Positions 52,195 through 61,400 of a stretch of 64,000 bases of DNA are shown piece after piece (position 1 is the stretch's first letter; each line of letters begins with the position of its first letter). Source of the DNA: an uncultured Prevotellaceae bacterium (lineage in GTDB: Bacteria > Bacteroidota > Bacteroidia > Bacteroidales > Bacteroidaceae). The stretch spans positions 26,002-90,001 of the forward strand of contig ONDP01000022.1 in NCBI GenBank assembly GCA_900316645.1, written 5' to 3'. A model generated the notes under the pieces. It worked only from the letters and a program-made list of their open reading frames with translations. It was not told the origin of the DNA and made no database searches. Both the position numbers and the translations under genes were made by a program.

Positions 52195-52272
52195 GGAGTC
52201 ACGACCTTTTTTCTTTCATTCCATGCGGAGACTTACTTCACTTTGAGCTTCGCTCGAAGTTGCTCTCGCTCG

Positions 52273-52299
52273 GAAGAATTCGAACACGTTCGATTCTTC
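52273..52299 (-). other. Hairpin after the L35-L20 gene
   Basis: GAAGAATTCGAAC faces GTTCGATTCTTC with one bulge; a second small palindrome (AGCTTCGCTCGAAG) lies at 52247-52261. No T-run directly follows, so termination is uncertain. Confidence 0.4.
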
Positions 52300-52301
52300 T
52301 C

Positions 52302-52793
52302 TTACTTATCCGCAACTTTGGCTACGATAGCCTTGAAAGCCTCAGGGTTGTTCATAGCCAGGTCGGCGAGCACCTTGCGGTTGATCTCGATACCAGCCTT
52401 AGCGAGTTTACCCATCAGAACTGAGTAGCTCATACCCTCCAGACGAGCGGCAGCGTTGATACGCTGAATCCACAGGGCACGGAAGTTACGCTTCTTGTTC
52501 TTACGATCGCGGTAAGCGTAGGTAAGACCCTTCTCCCAAGTGTTCTTGGCTACTGTCCAAACATTCTTGCGGGCACCAAAGTAACCGCGAGTGAGTTTCA
52601 GAATTCTTTTAAGGTCGCGAACCTGCTTCATGTTTGATACATCAACGATTGTTGAACCTACCAAGTTGCGCTTCTGCTTCTTGGTCTTCTTAGTCAGAAT
52701 GTGACTGTGGTAAGCGTGGTGTCTCTTGACCTTACCTGTACCAGTGAAAGAGAATCTCTTCTTCGCACCGGAATTTGTCTTTACTTTTGGCAT
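52302..52793 (-). CDS. rpmI-rplT: In-frame fusion of ribosomal proteins L35 and L20
   Basis: 163 aa. Residues 1 to about 61 are L35 ([20 protein letters not shown] ... [16 protein letters not shown] ... NMKQVRDL), and from about 62 on L20 ([20 protein letters not shown] ... [27 protein letters not shown]). Normally these are two genes, L35 of about 65 aa and L20 of about 115 aa. Here the last few residues of L35, the spacer, and the first 14 or so of L20 (usually MPRSVN...ASR) are absent, consistent with one deletion. L20's N-terminus reaches into 23S rRNA and helps assembly, so the loss is surprising. It follows infC as usual. A genuine fusion or an assembly error are both possible. Confidence 0.8.
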   Translation of the reverse strand: MPKVKTNSGAKKRFSFTGTGKVKRHHAYHSHILTKKTKKQKRNLVGSTIVDVSNMKQVRDLKRILKLTRGYFGARKNVWTVAKNTWEKGLTYAYRDRKNKKRNFRALWIQRINAAARLEGMSYSVLMGKLAKAGIEINRKVLADLAMNNPEAFKAIVAKVADK

Positions 52794-52870
52794 TGTTTTT
52801 AAATATTAAATTGTTATTATAAATCGGCGACTACGCATATACCGGGCGCGCCACCTTTTTCTTTCTTTTC

Positions 52871-52905
52871 GACCTTCGACCTTAGACCTTTGACCTTTGA
52901 CCTTA
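52871..52905. repeat. Five tandem 7-bp repeats at the end of infC
   Basis: GACCTTN five times; on the minus strand AAGGTC units immediately after, and including, the infC stop. The rest of the 109-base gap to L35 shows only a GC-rich patch (52843-52856). Confidence 0.75.
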
Positions 52906-53625
52906 ATCCTCGCTCTCCGTCAACTTCTTCAGCGCATCGGCACTGATTTTGGCATTGGCGAACAGTCCGCCGTTCGAGGGAGCTGCCTGCTCTTCCTGCA
53001 TCTTGGCTGACTCCCTAGCCTCGGCCTTCGAAGTCATTCCCGACTCATCGTCGCCTACCCGTAGCCTTTCACGGTCGCGAGCCTGCTGACTCTTCTTGGC
53101 CACACCTGCTTTCTTAGGAGCCAGATAGAGGAACATCTTCTTACCTTCGAGTGATGGCATGCCCTCCACCTTTCCTACCTCTTCGAGGTCGTTGGCGAAA
53201 CGAAGCAACAGCACTTCACCCTGCTCTTTGAACAAAATAGAGCGACCACGGAAGAACACATACGCGCGAACCTTATTACCTTCTTCTAGGAATTCCTTGG
53301 CATGCTTCAGTTTGAACTGGTAGTCGTGCTCATCGGTCTGAGGTCCGAAACGAATCTCCTTCACCTCCACCTTCACCTGCTTCGCCTTCATTTCCTTCTG
53401 GCGCTTCTTCTGCTGGTAGAGGAATTTCGAATAGTCAATCAGTCGGCATACGGGAGGATTTGCATTAGGCGAAATTTCCACAAGGTCAACACCCTGCTCA
53501 CGCGCCATATCCAATGCCTGACGGGTAGGCACTACTGTGCTGCCGCCTTCACCTACAATACGTACCTCACGAACACGAATCTGCTCGTTGACGCGGTACT
53601 GATTCTTCATGCTGTCATTCTTCAT
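52903..53625 (-). CDS. infC: Translation initiation factor IF-3 with long C-terminal extension
   Basis: 240 aa from ATG 53625 (ATG 53610, [10 protein letters not shown], is an alternative). N-domain ([19 protein letters not shown] ... [31 protein letters not shown]) and C-domain ([41 protein letters not shown]) are standard. Residues from about 180 form an extra charged tail ([14 protein letters not shown] ... [11 protein letters not shown]) not found in E. coli IF-3 but common in Bacteroidota. It prevents subunit joining and checks the start codon. thrS, often upstream, is absent here. Confidence 0.93.
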   Translation of the reverse strand: MKNDSMKNQYRVNEQIRVREVRIVGEGGSTVVPTRQALDMAREQGVDLVEISPNANPPVCRLIDYSKFLYQQKKRQKEMKAKQVKVEVKEIRFGPQTDEHDYQFKLKHAKEFLEEGNKVRAYVFFRGRSILFKEQGEVLLLRFANDLEEVGKVEGMPSLEGKKMFLYLAPKKAGVAKKSQQARDRERLRVGDDESGMTSKAEARESAKMQEEQAAPSNGGLFANAKISADALKKLTESED

Positions 53626-53663
53626 TGACTATCTTTCTCGACTCTAATTTCTCAAATTGGGTG

Positions 53664-53695
53664 CAAAGTTAGCAAAATTCAGTCAAAGCACCAAA
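53664..53695 (-). promoter_or_regulatory. Promoter of infC and L35-L20
   Basis: Minus-strand TTTG (53692-53695), 20 bases, TAACTTTG (53664-53671). Confidence 0.7.
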
Positions 53696-53741
53696 TTTTC
53701 TTTCCTTTTTTTTGATTCCGACCCCATCTTCCTGCTTATTT

Positions 53742-54215
53742 TCACTCTACGACCATATCACCGCTAAACGAAATGGCGTCACGTTCCTTTGCCTGAACGT
53801 CGATGGAAGTGTTGCCGTTATCATAGACGGCAAAGGTATAGAGATATGAATCCTCGTCGTTATTCACGGTCAGACGGATATGTCGGATATTCTTCGCTCC
53901 AACGGTTTCCTGATAGTCGGCAATGGGTGCCGAGAAGTTCAACCCCTTCCCTCCCCCATAAGGAACGTTATAGGCTCTGCCGATATATGGCAGATACGAC
54001 ACCAGGGTATCGCCCTTCACCTCCACAGTCCAAGGGCTTGTCACTGTCCGCGTCGGTCCGCGCATGGGGCTCATCGTGCGGATATTGACGGTGTAGTGCC
54101 TGTCGTCAAGCGCTGCATTCACCTTCTTTGCCAGCTCAGCCTTTTCTGCAGGCGTCAGCGTAGCACAAGCCACCGCCATCAAGCCTGCCATCATTATCAA
54201 AATCAACTTCTTCAT
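53742..54215 (-). CDS. DUF4251 lipoprotein
   Basis: 157 aa. Lipobox AGLMAVACATLTP. The conserved core DTLVSYLPYIGRAYNVPYGGGKGLNFSAPI and the beta-rich remainder are typical of DUF4251 proteins of Bacteroidales, whose role is unknown. Own promoter, single gene. Confidence 0.82.
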   Translation of the reverse strand: MKKLILIMMAGLMAVACATLTPAEKAELAKKVNAALDDRHYTVNIRTMSPMRGPTRTVTSPWTVEVKGDTLVSYLPYIGRAYNVPYGGGKGLNFSAPIADYQETVGAKNIRHIRLTVNNDEDSYLYTFAVYDNGNTSIDVQAKERDAISFSGDMVVE

Positions 54216-54237
54216 CGCTATTTACATTATTTAATCG

Positions 54238-54269
54238 CAAAGATACAAAATAGTGAGCAGAAAGCCAAA
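54238..54269 (-). promoter_or_regulatory. Promoter of the DUF4251 gene
   Basis: Minus-strand TTTG (54266-54269), 20 bases, TATCTTTG (54238-54245). Confidence 0.7.
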
Positions 54270-54284
54270 TATTCTACCATTTTC

Positions 54285-54315
54285 TTTGTTGAATTGAATT
54301 AATTTACTATCTTTG
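54285..54315 (+). promoter_or_regulatory. Promoter of the mntA-hepT pair
   Basis: TTTG (54285-54288), exactly 19 bases, TATCTTTG (54308-54315). Confidence 0.8.
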
Positions 54316-54343
54316 CCATCGATAACAATAAAACGCCATCAGT

Positions 54344-54637
54344 ATGAATACACAGCAGATGACACAACAGATAGCAGAATACTTCAAGACACAACCTGTG
54401 CTGAAGGCATGGCTTTTCGGATCCTTTGCCCGTGGAGAGCAAAGAGAAGACTCCGATGTGGATATACTGATAGTACCAGAAAAATCAGTAGGGCTGTTTA
54501 AATTAAGTGGTATGCTTCTTGACTTGCAGGATCTTTTAAAAATCAAAGTGGACTTAGTTACAGAGAAGGGGCTTATGCCCTTCGCTCACGAGAGTGCTAA
54601 CCGCGATAAAATACTCATCTATGAGAGAGCCAGTTAG
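54344..54637 (+). CDS. mntA: MntA-type minimal nucleotidyltransferase antitoxin
   Basis: 97 aa. Nucleotidyltransferase signature WLFGSFARGEQREDSDVDILIV (GSx10DxD) and a third acidic residue in IKVDLVTEKG. In the MntA/HepT system of Shewanella this enzyme adds AMP groups to a Tyr of HepT and neutralises it. It overlaps hepT by 17 bases. Confidence 0.88.
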   Translation: MNTQQMTQQIAEYFKTQPVLKAWLFGSFARGEQREDSDVDILIVPEKSVGLFKLSGMLLDLQDLLKIKVDLVTEKGLMPFAHESANRDKILIYERAS

Positions 54638-54983
54638 AGACAAGACTCGATTGGAGCATATTCTTAGTGCCATAGAACGCTTAGAGAAACATGCGGGTTC
54701 CCTGTCAAGAGAGGAATTAGAGGCTGACGTGTTGAGATATTACGGCATTGTAAAAAATGTCGAAATTATTGGTGAAGCAGCCAATATGCTATCCTCTGCT
54801 TTCAAAGATACTCATCCCGAAGTAGAATGGCGACCGATTGCGAATATGCGGAATTTCCTTGTTCACGAATATTTTCAAGTGGATAGTGACACGGTATGGG
54901 CTGTTATTCATTGTGATATCGTTGAGCTAAAAAAACATATTCTAAAGTATCTCGCCGAAACCAATTGGGAGCAGTGGAAATAG
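54621..54983 (+). CDS. hepT: HepT-type HEPN ribonuclease toxin (DUF86)
   Basis: 120 aa from ATG 54621. The HEPN active motif RX4HXY is intact: R-NFLV-H-E-Y in ANMRNFLVHEYFQV, with the Tyr that MntA modifies. Conserved KNVEIIGEAANML precedes it. HepT cleaves RNA when not modified. The pair, more AT-rich than its neighbours, is probably a mobile toxin-antitoxin unit. Confidence 0.88.
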   Translation: MREPVRDKTRLEHILSAIERLEKHAGSLSREELEADVLRYYGIVKNVEIIGEAANMLSSAFKDTHPEVEWRPIANMRNFLVHEYFQVDSDTVWAVIHCDIVELKKHILKYLAETNWEQWK

Positions 54984-55066
54984 ATACCCAAAGAATCCAT
55001 TATGTTGGCATACCATTGCACTTTTTTTGACAAAAATCCTTCATCGTTTCAGCCCCCAAAAACCGT

Positions 55067-55143
55067 GAGTTAACTCGATTAATCAAACGAATTAACTCAA
55101 TTGACAAATCGAGTTAACTCAACTCATTATTTGAATTAATGAG
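55067..55143. repeat. Four-copy 22-bp-period repeat with GAGTTAACTC palindrome
   Basis: GAGTTAACTC (55067), GAATTAACTC (55089), GAGTTAACTC (55111) and GAATTAATGAG (55133, degenerate) start exactly 22 bases apart, with AT-rich 12-base spacers that differ. The 232-base gap between the convergent hepT and DUF3667 genes holds nothing else recognisable. Confidence 0.75.
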
Positions 55144-55215
55144 TGCTGTGTACACTTACTAATCGTTTGTTTCATAATTTTGGTTTTTGTTACTTTATTG
55201 GTTAGAAATTGGAAA

Positions 55216-56097
55216 TTACTTAATGAACAGGGAATAGACCATGCTTGCAGCAAAGGCAAATCCGAAAATGGCGATGAGTAGGACGAAGAAAAAGATGAAC
55301 AATGCCAGAATGAATCTTAGCAGAGTGCTCAGATAGCTGTAGCCCGACAACTGCTTGATGGGGATGACTAACAGCAGATAGTAAAACATTTCGAGATAGA
55401 TACTCAGACAGAAGAAGTTGGATATGACGGAATACAACTGGAGCATATTCATCGAATAGACTACTGCCACGAAAAATCCAGAATAGTTGATGTACGGACA
55501 AGCGGGTCCCCGACGGAAAACGAAATAGAGGGGAACCGAAAACAACAAGAGGAACACCATGGTGACGAGACTGATGTGCTTCATCGTCCATTCGTAAGCC
55601 TGGTTGGAATACTGCTTGCTGGCTTCAGCGGCACTGTCATTGTCGGGCTCGCCAATTGCATCGTCGAAACCTGACATAATCAGTTCCTGCGACTGTTCCA
55701 ACCTGTTTTCCCCCTTGATGTTGAAACCAGAGCTCACCAGCAATGACAGGGCTATGAGCAGGAAAAACATCTTGAACGGTGGGAAATACGCCATCTGCAT
55801 GCCCTGCAGATAGTCGCGAATCATGTAGCCAGGACGCAACAGCAGGTCGCGAATGGTGCGAAACATGCCGCGATTGCCTAAGCCCCAGACATCGAGGAAC
55901 AGCAGGAAGGCTTTCTTGAACGAATAGATGCCGACACTGGCAGACTGCCCGCAACGGGGACAGTAGTTGCCTTCAAACCGGGTGCCGCAGGTGGCACACT
56001 GGTGCAACTCGTGCGACATGGGAGCCACTTGGTAAGGCTGTTTCTGCCACGCCTTGAATTGTCGGTATTTGGTTTTGAGTTTTTCTAAGGTCATCAT
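55216..56097 (-). CDS. DUF3667 zinc-ribbon membrane protein
   Basis: 293 aa from ATG 56097 (56094 also possible). N-terminal zinc ribbon CATCGTRFEGNYCPRCGQSA, then the DUF3667 core (LLLRPGYMIRDYLQGMQMAYFPPFKMFFLL) and four or five membrane helices. Function unknown. It follows tamL by about 14 bases and may be the last gene of that operon. Confidence 0.82.
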   Translation of the reverse strand: MMTLEKLKTKYRQFKAWQKQPYQVAPMSHELHQCATCGTRFEGNYCPRCGQSASVGIYSFKKAFLLFLDVWGLGNRGMFRTIRDLLLRPGYMIRDYLQGMQMAYFPPFKMFFLLIALSLLVSSGFNIKGENRLEQSQELIMSGFDDAIGEPDNDSAAEASKQYSNQAYEWTMKHISLVTMVFLLLFSVPLYFVFRRGPACPYINYSGFFVAVVYSMNMLQLYSVISNFFCLSIYLEMFYYLLLVIPIKQLSGYSYLSTLLRFILALFIFFFVLLIAIFGFAFAASMVYSLFIK

Positions 56098-56111
56098 CAA
56101 TATATAATAAG

Positions 56112-58463
56112 TTAGAAAGGATAGCCAATGGCGAAATGGAGGGCTTGGTTCTTCTTGAATCCATCGGTATTGAAGAAGCCCGACTTGCCTGTTTCGTAAG
56201 GCACGTGGAGACCGATTCCCCAGTCGAGACGGATGATGAGGAAATCGAGGTCGTAACGGATACCAACACCTGTGCCGACAGCCATCTCGCGGAAGAAATT
56301 CTTCAGACGGAAGCGTCCTAAGTCGGAAACGGTGTCAAGATAGCCATTCTCACCGCTGTTGTTGGTGGTGGTCCACACATTACCGGCATCGATGAAGACG
56401 GCTCCGTGCAGATTGCCGAAGAGTTGGCGACGGTATTCTAAGTTGCAAACGAACTTGACGTTACCATTGCGCAGGAGATAGTCGTAGGCCTTATTGCCAA
56501 ACGACTCGACGCTGCCAGGGCCTATGCCACGGACGGAGAAGGCTCGGATGCTGTTGGCACCTCCGACATAGAACAATTCGGAATTGGGCAGTGCATCGGA
56601 ATTGCCATAAATCCACGCATAGCCGGCATTGACATGGGCGACGAGTTGAGAGGCACTGTTGAGATTCCACGTCTTGGTGAAGTCGGTTTCTACCTTCAGG
56701 AACTGGGAATAGGGATTCTTGAAGAGCTGTTTGTTTTTCTCGTTCCATTTCTTGCCACCTATCATATATGCCAGCGACAACAGATTGGCTGACTCGGCAA
56801 TGGTGGTTTCCCAACGGATGGGGTGCAACTTGCCGACAGGACTGTTGTAGGTGTAGGTATAACGCATCTGGGGAATGAAGTAATCCTGCATGGTGGCTGC
56901 CAGATAGGGATTTTTCTTCACCAGTTCGTCATAGGCTTCGGTATGGCTGTTCATGAACTGATATTTCACCGTGAGGGGCGAGAACTCATGACGGCTCTGT
57001 GCCGATGATGGCCAGCGATAGGTCCACTCGCCGCTGACTACGTGCATCTTGTAGTAGCTGGGGCGATAGATGATGTTGGTGGACAGCTTGGCAATGGTGA
57101 GGGGGGTGCTGTAGAAACGGCGACGGCGTATGACGCGCCCCTGACTGTCGCGACGAACGCGGTTGCCACCGAAGAAGGGAGCTATGATGCGCGGAAACTC
57201 GATGCTGGCATCTATACCGTATTCGTAGTTATTCATCGACGAACCGCCACTGGTTGACCACTCGTAGGAACCATGTAGGTTGACGTCTATTTTCTCACCG
57301 CCACGGAATGCATTGCGACGGGTGACGCCCAGACGCAGTTCAGGTCCCAGTCGCCCAATGGTGCGGGCATTAAAATTGGTTTCGATATAGAAGTCCCAAG
57401 GCTTGTCGAAGACGCAGTTGAGCGTCAGGTCGAGGGTGTCGCAGGTGGCTGTGGTATCACGCGGTGTGAACACGAAATCGGTTGACGAAAACAGTCCCAT
57501 GGCATTGAGTTTGTTGACTGACTGCACATAGTTGTCATAGCTATAGAGCTGACGGGGGCGCAACTTCATATCGGCCATGAGCACACGGGTGCGGATGGGT
57601 GGTTTCTTGCCCGAGAAACGGACGGTGAAGTTGCGGCGCTGCAGCGAATCGGTCAGCTGTTCTCTGAAGGTCTTGCGCATATTGATGTTCACCCTGCCGA
57701 CATACCACTGACGGAGGGCCTGGGGAGCCACATTGTTGGCCAACTGGAAGCGCAACTGCACCTTGCCATCTACGGCAAAGGTGTCGGCCAGATAGGAGGC
57801 ATCGTCTTTCTGATAATAGAAATAACCGTTGTTGCGCAACAACTGGGTGACACGGCCTCGCTCGGCATCAAGATTAGCCACCACGAAGGGATCGCCTTTG
57901 TGAATCACTGCCTCGTCGAGGGTGGACTTTATCAGACTGTCGGCACGGGCTGGGAATCCAAAATAGCCGATGCTGTCGAGATAGTAGAGACGCCCCGGAT
58001 TGACGTTATAGGCTATCTTGGAGGTTTTGGGATTCTTCTGCGGTACTATCTCGAAACCCACCTGACCGTTGAAGTAGCCATGATTGCGCAAGACGGAAGT
58101 GGCTACCGAGGAACGCAGTTCGGGATTTACCCAAGACATCAGGACGGGCTGTTTGCCGAAGGATTTTGTCATCCACTTGGCAAAACCCGAAGTTTTGCCG
58201 CTATAGTGATTCCATATAGACAGGCCGAGGGAGAAAGGCAAACGATGGTAACTGCTGCCGAAGAGGGCTCCGTTGGGGGCGGTGGCAAGGGCGGCTTCCA
58301 CTTCTTCCTGCGTCTGCGTGAAGTTGTCGTTGGCCTCGTAGTTCTCGTAACTTATCTTGGTAAGACCGGTAAACAGCTTGTCGTCTTCCGGTATATTCTT
58401 TGTCATTGAACAGGAAGACAGCAGCACACCTAATATAATATATAGAATACTATTTCTTTTCAT
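56112..58463 (-). CDS. BamA/TamA-family outer-membrane lipoprotein (TamL)
   Basis: 783 aa. Lipobox GVLLSSCSMTKN, POTRA-type repeats (e.g. LRNHGYFNGQVGFEIVPQ ... VNPGRLYYLDSIGYFGF), and a C-terminal Omp85 barrel with GGANSIRAFSVRGIGPGS and the end GLHVPYETGKSGFFNTDGFKKNQALHFAIGYPF. In Bacteroidota the lipidated TamA homologue TamL pairs with TamB for envelope assembly. Overlaps tamB by 14 bases. Confidence 0.9.
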   Translation of the reverse strand: MKRNSILYIILGVLLSSCSMTKNIPEDDKLFTGLTKISYENYEANDNFTQTQEEVEAALATAPNGALFGSSYHRLPFSLGLSIWNHYSGKTSGFAKWMTKSFGKQPVLMSWVNPELRSSVATSVLRNHGYFNGQVGFEIVPQKNPKTSKIAYNVNPGRLYYLDSIGYFGFPARADSLIKSTLDEAVIHKGDPFVVANLDAERGRVTQLLRNNGYFYYQKDDASYLADTFAVDGKVQLRFQLANNVAPQALRQWYVGRVNINMRKTFREQLTDSLQRRNFTVRFSGKKPPIRTRVLMADMKLRPRQLYSYDNYVQSVNKLNAMGLFSSTDFVFTPRDTTATCDTLDLTLNCVFDKPWDFYIETNFNARTIGRLGPELRLGVTRRNAFRGGEKIDVNLHGSYEWSTSGGSSMNNYEYGIDASIEFPRIIAPFFGGNRVRRDSQGRVIRRRRFYSTPLTIAKLSTNIIYRPSYYKMHVVSGEWTYRWPSSAQSRHEFSPLTVKYQFMNSHTEAYDELVKKNPYLAATMQDYFIPQMRYTYTYNSPVGKLHPIRWETTIAESANLLSLAYMIGGKKWNEKNKQLFKNPYSQFLKVETDFTKTWNLNSASQLVAHVNAGYAWIYGNSDALPNSELFYVGGANSIRAFSVRGIGPGSVESFGNKAYDYLLRNGNVKFVCNLEYRRQLFGNLHGAVFIDAGNVWTTTNNSGENGYLDTVSDLGRFRLKNFFREMAVGTGVGIRYDLDFLIIRLDWGIGLHVPYETGKSGFFNTDGFKKNQALHFAIGYPF

Positions 58464-61400
58464 TGCTTTCTGTTTTTAGGGAATCGGCAGGAGTCGCTGT
58501 CGCACGCTGATGATCCGGAGTGGTGGGTCTGCGCTGCGGAGTGGAGTCCTTGAATCGGAAGATGTCCCAGAAATGCTGCAGCGAACGGCGCCATGTGAAG
58601 CCTGCTCCATACTTCTGGGTATAACCGTCCAGCCAGTCGTAGCTGTTGTTCTGATAATAGAGCGTGATAAACTTATTGGCAGTCTGGTCTAAGCGGTATT
58701 CAAGCGACACATTGTCGAAGAACGAGTTGTTGCGCTGCTGGAGTTCGGCTCCCGACGACACCTTACCGCCAACGGCTATCTTCAGACGGTTGTTCATGAA
58801 GCGCTTGGCAAACTTGAAGGAATAGTCGGTATGCATGGCACCCGTGGCATCAGTGGAATTGTCCATGCCAAACGAGAGGTCGAGGGTGCGCAGGGCATTA
58901 CCCGTGATGTGATTGATTTCGGAATTGAGGAACGAACTGAGGGCGGAGTTCATGGAGAAGGCACTGGTATTGCCATCTGCCAGATACATTCCGGTGGTCA
59001 GCATCGTCACTGCCAACTTACCGCGCTGCTCTACACCCATTGCCTGCAATTCGCTGTGCATCTGCATGTCTTCCGGGGCATCAAGGGTAAACGTGACTCC
59101 CATATTCTTGAGCGTCTTGGTGATTACAACGCCACATTCGAACTCGACACTGCGCCCTGCCCCACTGCTGTTGGCAACGGCAGCACGCGTGCGCTCGGTA
59201 GCCGTGATATTCAGCGTGGGATTATATGGGTCGCCGGTAAATTCGATATTCGAACCGTCACGGATGGTGAAGGTCTTCAGCGGAATAGCCGGCAGCGAGT
59301 ATTTCATCTCACCATTCGACAGCGTGTAGCGACCACGCAACTGAAGATTGTCGGCTGGAGTGTATTGCAGGCGCAAGGTGCCGCCTCCCAACAGGTCGAT
59401 ATAGTTGGAGTGGTCGGCATTCAGATAGGCCATGATATGAGCGCCCTTCGACACTTCGACTGTCATATCCATACTGAAGCCAGTCAGTTGTGGACGCTCA
59501 ACCACTACCTGTGCCGTATCGCTGAAGTCGGTAAACTTGACAAGTTCCTCCAGGTGATTGTCGGTTGATAGCGGGGTGTCGCGCAACACGTAACTCATAT
59601 CGGTAGAGCCCAGCACATTCAGACGGCCCCGCATATTCAGATTGTCGAGGGTTCCCTGGATGCGACCGAATATATCAACGAAGGCCTTACCATAAGCAAT
59701 ACTGTTGGGGTTTTCTTTCTCACTGATTACCTGATAGTCGCGAGCTCGCATGCGGAGGTCAACCAATATCTTGTCGAGATTCGAGAAATTGATGCTTCCA
59801 TGCAGCGTCAGTGGGTTTTCATTATAGGAATAAAGCGAGAAATTTTCGAACAGCAAATTGGAGCCTACTATGCGCACGGGGTCATTGTCAAAGCGCATTC
59901 GCATACCGTAGGGTACGCTGACGAGATAGGATGAATCGAGATATATCTCACCATCCACCTGAGGAGTCTTCAAAGCTCCCTTGATAGTCAGTTCGCCCTC
60001 ACCGTAGCCTTCCAAACCGACTATCTGGTCGGGCACGAAACCATTGACAAGCGACAGGGGGAAACGGGTGAGCTGCAACTTGGCATCAAGCGAGCCCCCA
60101 CCCTGATTATAATAGGTGCCGCTGAGAAGGCCTACCTCGACATCATCACGCAGCAGTCGGGCTTCGACGGCATGGGCATCGTTCTCCTTCTGCAGATAGA
60201 CGAGTTCGGTGCTGACATTGCCTAAAGGATTCTTCTCGTAGGTCATGTTCTGAACAGCCATATCGCTCACAACGGAGATATGGCCACCGGCATCCTGCAC
60301 TACATGGTAGTCGCCATCCAGAATACCCGTCATACGAGGCACATAAGGCAAAACTGACGTGATTTCACCTAAATTGAAGCGGTTGATGCTGATGGTGATA
60401 TCCTGCTGAGCCGTCGGGTCGCTATCCTCTGAATAGATTTTCACACCTGTACGGTCGTCGGCTATCAGGTCGATCTTTGCCTTTACCTTATGATTGGCAC
60501 CAAAGAAGATGAAATTGTCTTTGTTGAGGGCAAATTCCTTGTAACCCAATGTGGGACGGTCGGGCACCAGATGGATGTGTATGCCGCTGTCAACCATCTC
60601 GGCTTGGGCACCGATGCGGGCACCTAACTTGTCGGCAGAGTCGTAATAGCGCACGCCCATCGTGGCTCCACGCTCCTGCAGAATACCATCGAAAAGGGCA
60701 TTGAACACGAACTGCGGATTGCGTTTGTTGTTGCGCACCTGACCACCAAAACTGAGATGTTTGTCACGCTGCGTCAATCGGAAATTGATGGTATCCAGAC
60801 GTGTACCGTCAACAACGAGGGAATGCACATAACCACTGCCATTGACGCCAGTAGTCACCGAGGTATTCATATCCAGGAGGAAGTCCTTGAAATCTATATT
60901 ATGACCACTCTTCAACAGAGTGGCTATGGGGTTGTCCTTCTTACTTTCTACATGCAACTTCATTGTGGGAAGGAGCCGGCGGAGTGCTGGTTGGTCGATG
61001 ATTTTCTTTTCATACTGTGCCATGGCGGAATCGCTCAATACGGTGAGCTGCTTCAACAGTTGTTCGTAGTGTCCGCTGGCATCTAACTTAACTATGAAGT
61101 CACCACTCTGGATGCGGGCATAGGTGGTGTCGGCACGTAGGTTGATCAACAAGCCTAAATCCTCAGGACGGTAGGTCTTAGCTGAATCACGGATGGTGAA
61201 ATCGCTGAAGAAACCACTGGCATAGTGGGTTTTCTTGAGGTCGGAACTGACATCCACATGGCCGCAGAGTGCAAGAGTCAAAGGCTTATCTACCAAATGC
61301 AGGCGATAGAGGTCGAGCTGCGACATATCGGCTGTGATGGTGCCTACGAACTTGTTCTTGCTCATCAAGGCATCCATAGCCAGGGTTCCGTCGAGCAATT

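Noticed and set aside
55067-55143. CRISPR array
   Set aside because: Repeat core of 10 bases and spacers of 12 are far too short, and no cas genes are present.
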